Shown here: positions 33,093 to 44,800 of the stretch, piece by piece
How the letters are laid out: every line of letters begins with the position of its first letter
Numbering within the stretch: the first letter of the stretch is position 1
DNA from: Cladorhizidae sp. MBARI D1340-BT2
Taxonomy: Eukaryota > Porifera > Demospongiae > Poecilosclerida > Cladorhizidae
Direction: 5' to 3'
Assembly (NCBI GenBank): GCA_028752905.1
Contig: JAQNBH010000295.1
Coordinates: 31,683-95,682 of the forward strand
DNA length: 64,000 bases
Program-made: the position numbers and the translations under genes
Notes under the pieces: model-generated
The model's database searches: none
Told to the model about the DNA's origin: nothing
Seen by the model: the letters and a program-made list of their open reading frames with translations, nothing else

Positions 33093-33289
33093 CTGCAGCA
33101 AACAACAAATGAACGTGTGCATAACTTTAAGCCAAAACATATGTCTGCAATTTATTAAGAATATAAAATGGATTAGAAATATAAAGTTCTATGCAAGATG
33201 TCTTTTATTGAAACTCAACAATTAACTAACCTTCCTCTCTGTATCTCACACAAGAGCAGTCACATCAATCATCACCCTTAGCACACCTA

Positions 33290-33521
33290 TTGCAAACTGG
33301 AAGCATTTTAAGCCTTTCCTTTGCTTGGCATCAAAATACAACTTGTGCTTGGCCTTGGTGGTTTCTTCAATTTTTTCTCATACCTACTCATCCAGGGCTG
33401 CAACTGTTCATCCAGGGCATGTCCCTGTTCATCCAGGGCCTGCACCTGTTCATCCATGGCCTGTACCTGTTCATCCAGGGCCTGTACCTGTTCATCCTAC
33501 CTGTTCATCCCGGGCACGTAT
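33290..33521 (-). pseudogene. Integrase linker exon with internal coiled-coil minisatellite
   Basis: A 24-bp unit (plus strand: tgttcatccagggcctgtac and variants) repeats about six times at 33,395-33,505. Read on the minus strand it gives an 8-residue DEQVQALD repeat. Downstream, in a different frame, is IEETTKAKHKLYFDAKQRKG, which fits the integrase segment before the GPY/F module. The repeat and the flank are out of frame with each other, so the expansion may have broken the exon. Confidence 0.5.
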
Positions 33522-33682
33522 CTAAGTGAATACAGAAATATAATAAAAAGAGTTGCTGTGGATCATTTTACATACATAATATGAAAACCGCCAATAATTT
33601 CATTCACAAATAAAATATGCACAGCAAATTAGTTTCTAAATCATATTTGGTTAATTATAGTCTGCCACTAGATAATCTTTAC

Positions 33683-33869
33683 CTTTTCTAAACAATCTTC
33701 CCAGTATGTTTTAATCTCTTCAGGAGACATGTCAGTGTGTATATTCACATACTGTAACTCTTCTTCATAATCATGTTCTGCGTTAATGGCTATGGCACCC
33801 CAAGCTGTGCGATGTTTTGTTGATGATTGTATGCTAGTGTTGATGCCATAAGTGGTAGAGAGCACAAAT
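33683..33869 (-). pseudogene. Integrase exon (core end)
   Basis: Bounded by an acceptor-like gatatcttag and a donor-like gaaaag followed by GTAAAG. It reads TTYGINTSIQSSTKH, then after an apparent deletion AINAEHDYEEELQYVNIHTD, and MSPEEIKTYWEDCLEK. It matches the part of gypsy/GIN integrases after the third catalytic Glu. Confidence 0.6.
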
Positions 33870-34078
33870 CTAAGATATCACTAAAATGCAAAGCATGAGA
33901 AGAACTAAAGACATGTATATACATAGTAAGCCTATACACCAACCAACAGTTACAATTGCTATATTGGAACTCTATAGGTCATAGGATGGATTACAAAATC
34001 CATCCAGTAATAGCAAGCTGCTACAACAGATACACTGACCACCACTGATGCATAGCAGCTTCAAATATAGTAACTTAC

Positions 34079-34224
34079 TTGTTCCAGTTAGCTGTCATTT
34101 GTAAATTTAGACAGTGCCCTCTTAAGTGTCTGGTTTGTGCGCTCATCCTGGCCATTTATTTCTGGATGGTATGCAGAATGCATCATTCGCTTCACACCAA
34201 AGGCAGAAGAAATGAAATCATTAA
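34079..34224 (-). pseudogene. Integrase exon with catalytic Glu
   Basis: Acceptor-like ttccaactcag before 34,224 and donor GTAAGT after 34,079. It reads VNDFISSAFGVKRMMHSAYH, then PEINGQDERTNQTLKRALS, with the third catalytic Glu in DERTNQ. A TAA follows NDS near the donor where the family normally continues N-W, so this copy is broken. Confidence 0.7.
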
Positions 34225-34443
34225 CTGAGTTGGAAAAGCAAAACAGCATGAAATAGATACCAAGTATAATGCACACTATACTATGTACATTCACTGTAAA
34301 AAGAAGCCATCTGTGTATATAGTAGTTATGGAGAAGAGATGAGTTGTCTGACCACCACTGCTAAACATTGGAATTGAATTCTTATTTAGCATTTAGCTAT
34401 TATGCATCTTGAATGTTAAAAATATTTAAGACTTGTCACTAAC

Positions 34444-34641
34444 CTGGTTAATAAATTCACGGCCCTGGTCCAGGACCATAACTGTAGATGAGCTCAAGTA
34501 TCACTTTAACTACATCTGCAGCACACTTTGGACGAGCAAACACCCACTTTGTGAAAAGGTCAGTCACAGTGCATACATATCTGTGGCCTTTATCGGTAGC
34601 TGCAAATGGGCCAATCAGGTCAATGCCCAGAGTCTCCCATC
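34444..34641 (-). pseudogene. Integrase exon with the two catalytic Asp residues
   Basis: Acceptor-like tatattaaag before 34,641 and donor GTTAGT after 34,444. It reads WETLGIDLIGPFAATDKGHR, then YVCTVTDLFTKWVFARP, with the first catalytic Asp in GIDLIGP. After one frame change it reads VLDQGREFINQ with the second. The join to the next exon (FINQ, then VNDF) is in phase. Confidence 0.72.
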
Positions 34642-34704
34642 TTTAATATAAAACACAGTTATTATACTCAAACTCCTCCTATCTGGATAGGCACTGTCCA
34701 TAAT

Positions 34705-34990
34705 TCAGAAACAGCCACATCTGGGAACACCCCCACATTCCCCTAATATTGATAATTTGCCTTGAATTTTGTACTTGCACTGTACATGTCCATGCTGCAC
34801 ATGTGCAATGACCGAAAACAACATGAACACAGTTATTTTAAAAAGAAATGATGGTATCTGCCTCAGTGATTCCTGTCTCATCCGAGATGCAGTGTCATGC
34901 CATTTCTTCACAAGAATTTTTTTTTGAGGGGCAATGTCCAGGTGCCTAGTAGACAGACGTTCCCAGATGTCGGGTGTGCGGATGAAGGGA
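34705..34990 (-). pseudogene. Unassigned coding-like segment
   Basis: The minus strand reads RTPDIWERLSTRHLDIAPQK, then after a run of nine A residues (one too many for the frame) ILVKKWHDTASRMRQESLRQ. The two halves fit as one protein if the A-run is a 1-nt expansion. I do not recognise the family. It lies between the integrase exon at 34,641 and the hAT-like element, and could belong to either or to neither. Confidence 0.3.
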
Positions 34991-35014
34991 GTTCAAGCAT
35001 ATATGTTCACATGC

Positions 35015-36785
35015 ATACTTGCCAACTTTTCATAAGTTAATTCCGGGACATTTTTTTTTTAAACGAATTTTCGACCCCACCCCCTAATTACTGTGCGCCT
35101 TTCCCTTGACCACGCCATTAATTTTATATGCGATTTTTCGACCTAACTAACCGGTTCATCTCATCATACAGCTGTGAGGTAGTATTCTCTGTAGATTTCT
35201 GGAAGAGGAGGTTGAATTGATCCATTGAGGGCAAGATAGAACAACAGAGGTTTCGTCAGAGGATTCTCAAGCCTTGAAAGAATGCTACAGACCTTAGCTG
35301 TTTCAGCTTCCTCACAAGACAAGAAGAATGACTTCAAACCATCATACTGCCTGAGGTAACAATTCACACACTTCAGAAAGCTGAGCCATCGTGTGGGGCA
35401 ATGCTTCAAAATCACCCCTCGCTCAGTGGTGAAAAGTGACCACCATAGGATGACAAATTGCTGCTCTCTTGCTGCTATGGAAGTAGTAGAATATGTCGAT
35501 GAAGAGCTGGTCAATGTTCACTGGGAGTACCTTCAAACCAGCTTTGACTGTTAAATCAGCCAAATGGCAGATGCAACCAACATCATACAAAGTTGGGATC
35601 TCATCCTTAATCAGCTTCTGCACACCTGACCTCACTCCTTTCATAACATTGGTGGTATCAGACATCAAAGACACTGCATTGTCAAAGCTGAGCCCATTCT
35701 TAGTCAGTGACTCCTTCAAGGCTTGAAACAAGTTGGTAGATATATCAATGTTCACAACAGGTATATCCAAGAATCTCGTCCGTACTTCACCTATCTGTGG
35801 ATCAAGAAGCCTCAAAAGACTTATGCAAGGCTTATCCCTCTTGTCATGGGATTCATCAATCATCAAAGAGAATGGACCACTTGACATTGCCTCCATAACT
35901 CTCTGTGTGAAGTAAGGAGCAAGAGCTTTCTTCACTATGGCGGTGGTTTTGGTGTGGGAACAGGATAATTTCTTTGCAATTTCAGAGTCTGGGAACATCT
36001 TGCTGAAAAGCTTGGTGGCATGGTCACTAGACAGAAAGGATATGTTGTGCTTAGCAACAAATGTAGCCCACCTGACCTCTGCTTCGATTACTTGATCACC
36101 TCTTTGATGTTGGAAGAGAGAGGTGATTGGAATAGTTGATAACACAGCCTTTGACATATCCTTATGTTTCTTGCTCTTGAGGTGAGATGTGACATCATTA
36201 AGGCCACCATGGGTAACACCAAAGTCGATTGCACACAGATTACATTGGGCATACAAGTGACCTAAAATGAAGGCAAGACTACTGACATTACTATTGCATT
36301 GAACACAAGCAGCACACTGTACCCATGATGTTATTTATCCTGTATTTGCTGTATTCCATGCTTACTTACTTTGTCAATCAATTTCATTATATATTTTTAA
36401 TTTATACCTTTGAAACTCCTATCCCCTGAAATTCTTTGATCCATTTATTGTCAAAATGGCATTCTCTCTTCTGCTTCTTTGCTACACTATAATTATAGCC
36501 ATTTTGCTGACATGCTGAGAAGTTTCACGTGAGTGCCGCACCTCTAGTCGAAACAAGGTCAAAGGTTGTTTCACACACCGTAATTGTTTATCTGAAGTTT
36601 TTCTCTGCTAAAAAGTGTCCTGTTTTTATTGCTTTACGAGTGTTAAAGGACTAAACTAAACAAGCTTGAGACTGCAGTGGCCATCTAAGCGAATGGAACC
36701 GCAAGGTGCGCGTAGCTATAAATTCCGGGACAAGGACACCACCGGGTCAAAATTCCGCGGCCATTCCGGGACGGTTGACAACTCT
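35015..36785 (-). mobile_element. hAT-like element 1
   Basis: Contains a hAT-type transposase pseudogene. The ends are marked by related sequences: acttgccaacttttc at the left and its counterpart agttgtcaaccgtccc on the opposite strand at the right, each followed inward by a ccgggaca block. A convincing 8-bp target duplication was not found, so the exact ends are uncertain. Confidence 0.5.
35164..36256 (-). pseudogene. hAT-superfamily transposase, frameshifted
   Basis: The first frame (36,256-35,423, 277 codons) begins with a C2H2-like finger (CNLCAIDFGV, then VTSHLKSKKHKD). It continues with the hAT RNase H-like core landmarks FSLMIDESHDKRDK and SLMSDTTNVMKGVRSGVQK, then CICHLADLTVKAGL. Near 35,470 the frame changes to 35,514-35,164, which carries LKHCPTRWLSFLKCVNCYL, another strong hAT signature. 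The C-terminal dimerisation region is not visible. It sits between exons of the GIN-like gene, so it probably inserted into it. Confidence 0.75.
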
Positions 36786-36968
36786 GTGCATGTATCATAC
36801 AGTATAAAATCAGTGACCTGTTGGAAACTTTGATAGGATGTAGCTCTGTTGCAATGGTCTTAATCTTTGGCACCTTTGACAAGTGGATATCTAAAAACAC
36901 AATAAAATAACTGTAGTTTCATGAGGCAACATTTTTATATATACACTTCATACTTAGAGCTTACTATA

Positions 36969-39900
36969 CAGGGGCGTAGGAAAATGTTTTACATTGGGGG
37001 GGCACCAAATTTTCCTGTATATATTACTCGATGAATACACACCAAAAATCTTATTAATGTTTTCCAAAATAGTTACATCTACGTTGGTTAACACATACAA
37101 ATTCTTTAGCTATAAATGATAGGTCCAATTCATCAGTTTTGTCCTGGTGAACATACAACATCATCAGAACAACCTAGATTGACTCATGGTGCTTCGTAGA
37201 TAAGTTTTGAGCCTACGTAATGAGGAAAAGGATCGCTCAGCCATTGCAGTTGTTACTGAAGTATATTTTCTGAACGATGTCAAGCATTATCTTATATATG
37301 CTACTCTGATTCATGCCTGCAGCAATTGACCTTACACTTGTTACCGACAACATTGGAGCATGTTGAAATGCATTCTTTACCATGTCAGCTACCATTGGCA
37401 ACTGGGAAACGAATCGATCTCTGCAAATGTCTTTTTCGAGATACTGCAATAGAGACTCGTCTGGCTGTAAAGTCTTTCCATTAGCTACATCAAGCAATAG
37501 AGACTCTAGCTTCTGAATCATTTGAAAATCAGCTTGATCAAATCTTCTCTCCACTTCCTCTTTTACAAGCTCTAATGCATAAAAATATAATGTCTGTACT
37601 TCTCCTTGGGTTCATGATAGAGATATGGCTCTTCACCATCATCCAGCCGTTTTGGCATTTTTTGATACCTTGGCAGAGAGGGCTCATCTGTGAGTCCAGA
37701 AGATTTCTCAAGAACATCATCATAAAATAGGTTGAACCTGGACTCAGTATGCAGTGACCGATAATGAGCAACAAGAAGATCTGCTCCTTGTGTGGCTTCT
37801 TGTAGAGTTGTATCTTTTGCTTGGAGATTGGTACAGAATTGTTCAGATGCACTGAATATCAAATGTGCCAACTTTAATCCGAAGAAGATATGAAACGTTT
37901 CCATACGATGAAGCAATCCATTGCCCTTTGCAGCATATTCATCACTTCCCTTTGCAACTTCTTCCAGTGTGGCAGTGAGGTTGCTATAATTCTATAGAAT
38001 GCTATCAATTGAACGGTTTCTGAGAGTCCATCTGGTTGGACACAGAGCTCTCAATGAAGGAGGAGATACTTCACTCCCTAGGGCTACTTGCTTTCTGATG
38101 CTGTCAAAAAGAGTGAGTCGCTTGGGTGAAAACTTAATGAGTTGCAGTAATGCATAGGTGAAATCCATGACATCTCGAATTAGCTCACATCGTTTTGCAA
38201 CACATTGTACACATAAATTCAGGCTATGTGCTAGACAATGTACATACAATGCACGATTCTCTTCCTTTTTTATCAAAGCTTGCACCCCATTCTTAACACC
38301 ACTCATATTTGTTGCACCGTCAAAAGCTTGACCTCTACATTGTGACAGAGGAAGAGAGCACCTAATTAAAAGATCTTTAATAACACTAAATATTGTGCAG
38401 GCCTTGGTGTCTGGAAATTGAACCAAACCAAGGGGTTCTTCATAGATCTGATAGTCATCATCTGTCCATCGAATGGATAAACATATCTGTTCATTTCGAG
38501 AAACACATCTGTTCATTTTGAGAAACATCAGTTGCTTCATCTGCAATAATGGAGAAGATTTTGCTGGTTCTAATAAGTGTTAAAATCTTACGAAGTACTG
38601 TCTTTCCCATAATAGCAATTATTTCATTGACTATTTCAGGAGATATATATTCCTTCTGATACACCCAGGCCTTTAATTCCGGACAGTCCTCTGCTCTCAG
38701 CAAAAGGAGTTTATATAAGTTACCCTCCATTGACTGAACATCTTCATGATGCCCACGTAGCGGCAAACCTTGACGAGCTAAAAAACAAATACTTGAAAGT
38801 AGTTTCAATAACATCAATTGATGCTGCTTTTGATTGTTGTATATATTATATAGAACTTTTGGATAAGACCTAGCTACCTTTTTTGTTCCCTGACCATAAC
38901 CACAGTTCATCAGGATAATGATACTAAGCACAGGTCTCGCTTGGCCAAGATCTTCAAAGAATCATTACTGTGTGAACTGAATCAGATGAAATCTGAGCAC
39001 TAAGCTGTGCACGTTCATCAGTACAACGTGACTGTGCAGCTAACTTCATTACAGCTTCTCGGTGCATTCCACTTATTTCATGCTCATCCATATTTGCTAT
39101 TGCCTTCTTCCAATTACAAAATCCCTCTTCAATAAAGCAACTCAGTTGGCATTTTGAAAAAATAATGAGACTATTACACTTTGCTAATCGACACGTGTGA
39201 CAAAATATTTTGTAACTTGTGGTACACACTGTAATCCACGGGTACCTTTTATACCAACTTGTTTGTAGAGATTGACTATAGGTTTTCTTCTTGTTCAACT
39301 GCTGGCTGTGATGCGAATAAACATGCCTAGAGGATTCCTCAGCATCAACTGGTTGACTGGGTGGGCCTTTCCCTGTACAGCTAGGACACTCACACTGAGA
39401 GCATGTATCTAACACAGATGAGTGAGCACATTCTTGATCACTGTCATTCTGGGAACTTCTTGTACTTGATGACGGAGATTGGTGAGGATCAGAAGGATCT
39501 ATATTCAAGAGTATTCTGTTGTTAGCTAGTTAACTACTAGGTAGACTACTTACCACCAGTAGAGCCAGAGCTATGATCCTTGCTTTTTGAAGCAAAGAAA
39601 GTTGAAATCTTAGCTTGGGTCATAGCAAGATGGGTTCCAAATTGAGCACATGGCATGCCTGATAGGGTAAAGTAGTACATAGCTAATTATCACACTAGAT
39701 GGGTAGATCACCTAATGCACTCTCCTGATATCATTCCTTGTTGATTGCTAGAATAGTTCTAATGAGAGTGAGACCTAGTATAATTTTAGCTATCTGCTAT
39801 TAAGATTTTATTGATATTTTATGATTGAATAACTAACTGAAATCTGCTACAATGACAAAGTGTCTTGAATTGACCAGATGCATAGCTAACCACATTTTGC

Positions 39901-39980
39901 ATTAATGAGAACCAATTTAGATTACCTGAAATTATGGGGGGGCTCCAGCCCCTGGAGCCCCCCCACTTCCTACGCCACTG
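36969..39980 (-). mobile_element. hAT-like element 2
   Basis: The terminal inverted repeats CAGGGGCGTAGGAA (36,969) and, on the opposite strand, CAGTGGCGTAGGAA (39,980) agree at 13 of 14 positions. Both are followed inward by G-rich stretches. The interior carries a TTF-finger hAT transposase on the minus strand. The flanking 8-mers (ttactata, ctatacta) do not match, so no target duplication is claimed. Confidence 0.72.
37060..39508 (-). pseudogene. TTF-finger hAT transposase, multiply broken
   Basis: In order: an N-terminal tail, then a TTF-type finger (SWYKRYPWITVCTTSYKIFC, HTCRLAKC) in 39,508-38,954; a helical segment in 38,931-38,491; the core in 38,546-37,992 (QCRGQAFDGATNMSGVKNGV, YVHCLAHSLNLCVQ, LRALCPTRWTLRN); and later parts in 37,916-37,572 and 37,554-37,237. 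Near 37,230-37,170 the minus strand reads AERSFSSLRRLKTYLRSTM, the hAT C-terminal dimerisation motif. Overlapping frames imply several frameshifts or short introns. Known members cut and paste DNA. Confidence 0.78.
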
Positions 39981-40936
39981 CTATACTAGGCCAGTGTCAG
40001 TTAAAATAATGTAAGAGAGGCATCAAATAGAATACCAATGCCATGTGTATGTGTATATATATCCATAGAAACATTTTTATAAATGGGTAGTGTTCAGGTT
40101 CAGGCATCCATGCCTGTGGAACAGCCTGTCCTAACAGGGCAGGATTTCCGAAAGAATTGCTAACAAAGGTCACAAACAGCAACAAATGGTCATGGACTTT
40201 GGTTCCAATGGCCCCCTACTTGCTACTGTCTGTGTAGACATGAGGAGTATATACTTCATGTCTACCATTCATGTGCCAGAGCCTGCACTTGGATCCACAT
40301 GCACCATGGAGAGGCACACACTAGTGCCCAGGAAGACAAGCTTTGCCCTCCCTGCTTACCTGATTACTAGTGCTACATGAATGGAGTGTGTTCAGAAAAA
40401 ATAATTTTTTTCCACCTGCACGCTTGACCGAGTACTTATGTTTTAGTGCCCAATGAAAACACTCATTGCGTAGCCTCTAGCCACAGGTGCTAATTTGAAC
40501 TCGCAATCTGGAGAAGAGCCACATGCATTCAGGTTTTGAGGTACCCCCACTTTAGCCTGTAACTTGGCTATCGTTATACCAATGAAAAATATTTTAATAT
40601 CAAAAGAGAGCCCAAGAGAGACCTATCTTTTGAGATATATATCAGGTCCATACCATGAAGTTTACAGAATCTACGGAGCAATAAATGGTAACCACAAGTT
40701 GTAGTTTTTAAATAAAAAAATAATCCTGTCCCTCCTTAATTAAGCGTATGGGATGCAACACGATGCAATGCATCGCATTGCGATGCAACCTCATGTTCAC
40801 AATCGACGTGTCATGTTGCAATCGTCGCCGCGCAAGCGATGCGCCCATTGTGAACCAGCCTTTAGATTATTGAGTATTGTATAGCACACACTTTGGAATG
40901 CTGCACTCAGTATACAGTGATTTTAATCAACAGATT
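39981..40936. other. Flank with a possible piggyBac remnant
   Basis: Mostly non-coding. Positions about 40,190-40,290 (plus) read SNGPLLATVCVDMRSIYFMS, then TIHVPEP, resembling the W-x-D-K-R...LST-x-H segment of piggyBac transposases. It is short and lacks the catalytic residues. A small palindromic block of atgcaatgcatcgcattgcg occurs near 40,762. Confidence 0.35.
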
Positions 40937-41690
40937 TGGACGCGCCTCAGGACCCTGGAGCCCAGATGTCCTGTGTCTGATGTCCAAAGACTAAAAGATC
41001 TGGAAAAGAACATAAAGACAACTATATATCCTATGCATGCATGTATCTCTATCCCTATCCTATCCTAACTATTCCCTAACTAGGTGTTGTGCATTTAGTC
41101 TCACCTTATCTTATCCATCTCACAGTAGTTTGAGCCATATTTACTTGTTATATTCATGATGTACTCATTATGTTATTCGCGACTCTAACCCACAGCACCT
41201 TTCATCTCACCATGTACTATTTAACTGGCTGACTGAACAGTCCAGTCTCTCGATCAATGTTACTTCTTACCTTTTACCTTTAACCAGTTAAAACGAGCCT
41301 TGAAGCCAGTCACTAATTGGGGTATTAAGGAGATCAAAACGAGCCTTGAAGCCAGTCACTGATCTCGGGGTATTTCTTCACAGCTATCAAGATCAAGCAT
41401 CTTATCTCCCTCAAGCCGGAGCATCTCCTCTTCTTCCCTATCTGCACAGCAGTGGCCTTCAACCCTGCTGTCATCATCTTCCCCATCTGCAATCAACCAC
41501 AAGCGACAGACAGAGATCTCTCTCCTGTCCACAACCCGACTGCTCTAGTACTGAGGACTTACGACCCTCTCTAACAGTACCAGTGCAAGTCCATCTTATC
41601 AGTGCGAGGTGACCCGTTCCTAAGTTAGTAGCAGAGCTAGTCGACTCACTCCTAGCTCTGTGAACGTCGAAGGAGGCACGGGCCCTCACA
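40937..41690 (+). repeat. 5' LTR of BEL copy 1
   Basis: 754 bp, TGGACGCGCC...CCTCACA. It contains two tandem copies of an AAACGAGCCTTGAAGCCAGT block (about 41,290 and 41,337), also found in the LTR of the second BEL element. The 88-codon ORF starting at 41,346 is inside the LTR and is not conserved as protein between the two elements. Confidence 0.95.
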
Positions 41691-41692
41691 TT

Positions 41693-41710
41693 TGGTCCTT
41701 CGAGCCGGAT
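41693..41710 (+). other. Primer binding site (tRNA-Tyr type)
   Basis: tggtccttcgagccggat is complementary to ATCCGGCTCGAAGGACCA, which I recognise as the acceptor-arm end plus CCA of animal tRNA-Tyr. It starts 2 nt after the LTR. The same 18 bases are found in the other BEL element (60,102-60,119, minus strand). Confidence 0.75.
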
Positions 41711-41874
41711 CTACATCAAACCCTCTCAGACGGCAAGAAAGCTCCTCCAGGACCTTTGTTGCTCGCACATCTCAATCTACAACGAACAACGACTTCGTCA
41801 TCTGCATCATCCACAGGGTTAACAAACCCTTTCAACGATCTTGAGACTCTTTTCTTAAAGTTCCCTATACCACC

Positions 41875-44800
41875 ATGTCAGCCCTTGGCATCGATAACAT
41901 CGATGATCCGGCCATCCTCAGATCGAAAAGGGGTCAGAGGAAGGGCATGATTACCAAGATGGAGAGACAGGTGGCATCTTTGGTGGCCACTCGGCTGGAT
42001 CACGTCAATATCCCATTGACCGAACGCCTCATCTCCAACATCAACACTCAGTTCACCGAGTTTGAAGCATATCAAAATCAGCTCATTTACCTTCTGGAGT
42101 GTGAGTCTAAGCCCAAGGCCACAGTCATTGCAGCCGAGAACGAAGAGCTCGTCAACGTCTCAAACAGAGCGACCGAAATGCTGACACAGGCACACAATCG
42201 GTGTGACCTTGCCAAGGCACTAGCAGCTGCTGGCAAATCCGTTCGTCTTGTGGAACGATTCGTGTATGAAATTGCCACTGGCATGGATGCCACGTGCGCT
42301 ACCATGGACGTTGACCTCAAGAGAGCAGAGGAAAAACTGGAGAACGCTGAGAAAGCAATTAGCGAACTCCCCAACGACGAGGCAGAAGCTCTGGTGACCC
42401 AACTCAAAACTGCACGAGCACGGTATCAAGACGTCAGAGCAAAGAGGGAGGACGCCAAACCCACTCCCATCATAACTACACATGGCATAACCTCAGCCGA
42501 TCTGCTGCGCAGTCGCCTACCAGAAATCACCTTTCCCACTTTCAATGGGAATAAGCAAGAATGGCCCAGCTTCTGGAGGACATTCAATCAGCTGCTGGAC
42601 CGTGACCGCAGAATGACAGAAGAGGACAAGGTAGCCTACCTCAGGAAATCTATTCTAACAACTGAGGGAGCTGCTGAGTTCAGGCACTTGCACGGGATGC
42701 CGGGAGACTTCGACAAAATCTCTGAGACCCTCAAGATGATCTACCATAACCCTCGATCAGTCTACAAGACCGCCATCGAATCCCTCATCCATGGGAAGAT
42801 GATGGACGAACCAGATGCCAGGGAGTGGAATCGAACACTTGAGTCCGTAAGGAAAGAGATCATAGGCTCCGGACAAGACAGTGCGATGGACATCCTCACA
42901 GTTCTGGGCGAACTCAGGTTAACGGGAAAGCTAGCCAAACGATGGGCAAAGATCTCTGCTCATCAGAGATCTGTCCCAGGCATTGGCGAGCTAAGTAAGT
43001 ACCTCGCCTCCACAGCCGATCAACATGACGCCTCCAAAGAGATCAGTCAGAGATCCAGGGCCAACAAACCATCAGATCCTGTTGCATCGCAGAAGCCGAC
43101 GAAAAATCCTCAACCGGCCTACATGACACAAGCGGTAACACCATCTCTACCAGCAGTTGCACCAACACACGCTGCATCTCATCAACAGCAAGCAGGAGCA
43201 CCATGCAAGCTGTGTAACATAGAGCGGCATCCAATGGCGACCTGCCCCACCTTCCTGGCCAATTCACCGGCACAAAGGAAGGAGGTCGTCCGGAGGATAA
43301 AGCTCTGTGTGAACTGCTTGGGCTACGGGCACTCTATAGACTCCTGCAGAAGCACCAGGACGTGCAGAGAATGCACTCAAAGGCACCACTCACTGTTGCA
43401 TGGAGCATTTACACCAGTGCAGATGCCACCTCCTGCTGCAGCTGCAACTCCGCCCACGATCTCTCCCACCCCTGCTCAGCTCACGTACTTAGCCAATGCT
43501 GATTGCGATGTGGGGATACTGCCGACTGCAATCATCACAATAGAGGCCAATGGCACGACTGTGCAAGCCAGAGCCATATTGGACGTCTGTAGTACGGCAT
43601 CCTATGTCACCTCCCGACTCATCCAGCGTCTGGGAGCACACACCACCCCTCAATCCAGCTCTACCAACACTGTAGGCAATCTCCCCGGTCTCAAGTGCGA
43701 GCTGGTAGCATCACTCACAATCCGTCCCAGGCGACAGCATCTCACTCCTGCTATCTACATTCAGGCACACGTTTCGCAGTCTGTCTGTATGGTGTTACCC
43801 ACCGACCCGATCCCGGAAGCAGCTTCTCTACCCTTCCTTCAGGGCATCGACCTAGCGGACCCTTCCTTCCATCTCCCCGGGAGGGTCGACATCTTGCTGG
43901 GCTCCGAAGCAACGGCAAGGATGTCCCTAGTAGGACAGACGGAAGCCAGATCATCGGCTGACGGACGATACTTGGCAGCTGACACCATCTACGGATGGAT
44001 TGTTCAGGGTGGAACAACGCCACAGCAGGCAGCCGTATATCTGTCCACACGATCAACTCATGACCCCTCTATCTTCTGGGAAACCGAGGAGATCCAGAAC
44101 CATCAAACGTCCCTCACTAAGGACGAGGAAGAAGCAGTACATCACTATGAGAGTACACACACTCGCGACCAAGATGGCCGCTATATCGTATCTCTCCCCA
44201 AGAAGCTGCCTACTCCAATCCTAGGACACTCCCGCACTCAGGCTGAACGAAGGTTTCAGCAAAACAAAAGGTCCCTCGAACGAAAGGGAAAGTGGGAGCC
44301 GTTCCAAGCTGCCATACAGGAGTACGGCCTCCTAGGCCACTCAGAACCATGCCCAGTCGCTGACCTATCTAAGCCAGACAGCGACTGCTTCTACTTACCG
44401 ATGCACGGAGTAGTGAAGGATGCCAGCACGACCACAAAGCTCAGGGTGGTCTTTGATGCGTCAGTACGGTCCAGCAACGGGATGTCACTCAATGACATTC
44501 TGTTGACTGGGCCAAATCAATATCCGCTGACGACAGAGATCATCCTGAAGTTTCGGAGACACAATGTGGGTATGACTGCCGACATCAGCAAGATGTTTCG
44601 GGAGATAAGCCTTGCACCTCACGATCGAGACCTCCACAGATATATCTGGAAAGACCGGGATGAGCAGCCACAGATTTGGCGCATGAAGCGTGTCACCTTC
44701 GGGGTGGCATCCTCACCATTCCTGGCCACCCAGACACTCCTCCAGCTCGCAGCAGATAACGAGCAGCAACACCCGGAAGCAGCAGCGGTCATTCGCCATG

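Noticed and set aside
36961..39988. 8-bp target duplication for hAT element 2
   Set aside because: ttactata and ctatacta match at only three positions.
41346..41612. 88-codon ORF repeated at 47,844
   Set aside because: It lies wholly in the BEL LTR, is duplicated only because the LTR is, and is not conserved as protein in BEL copy 2.
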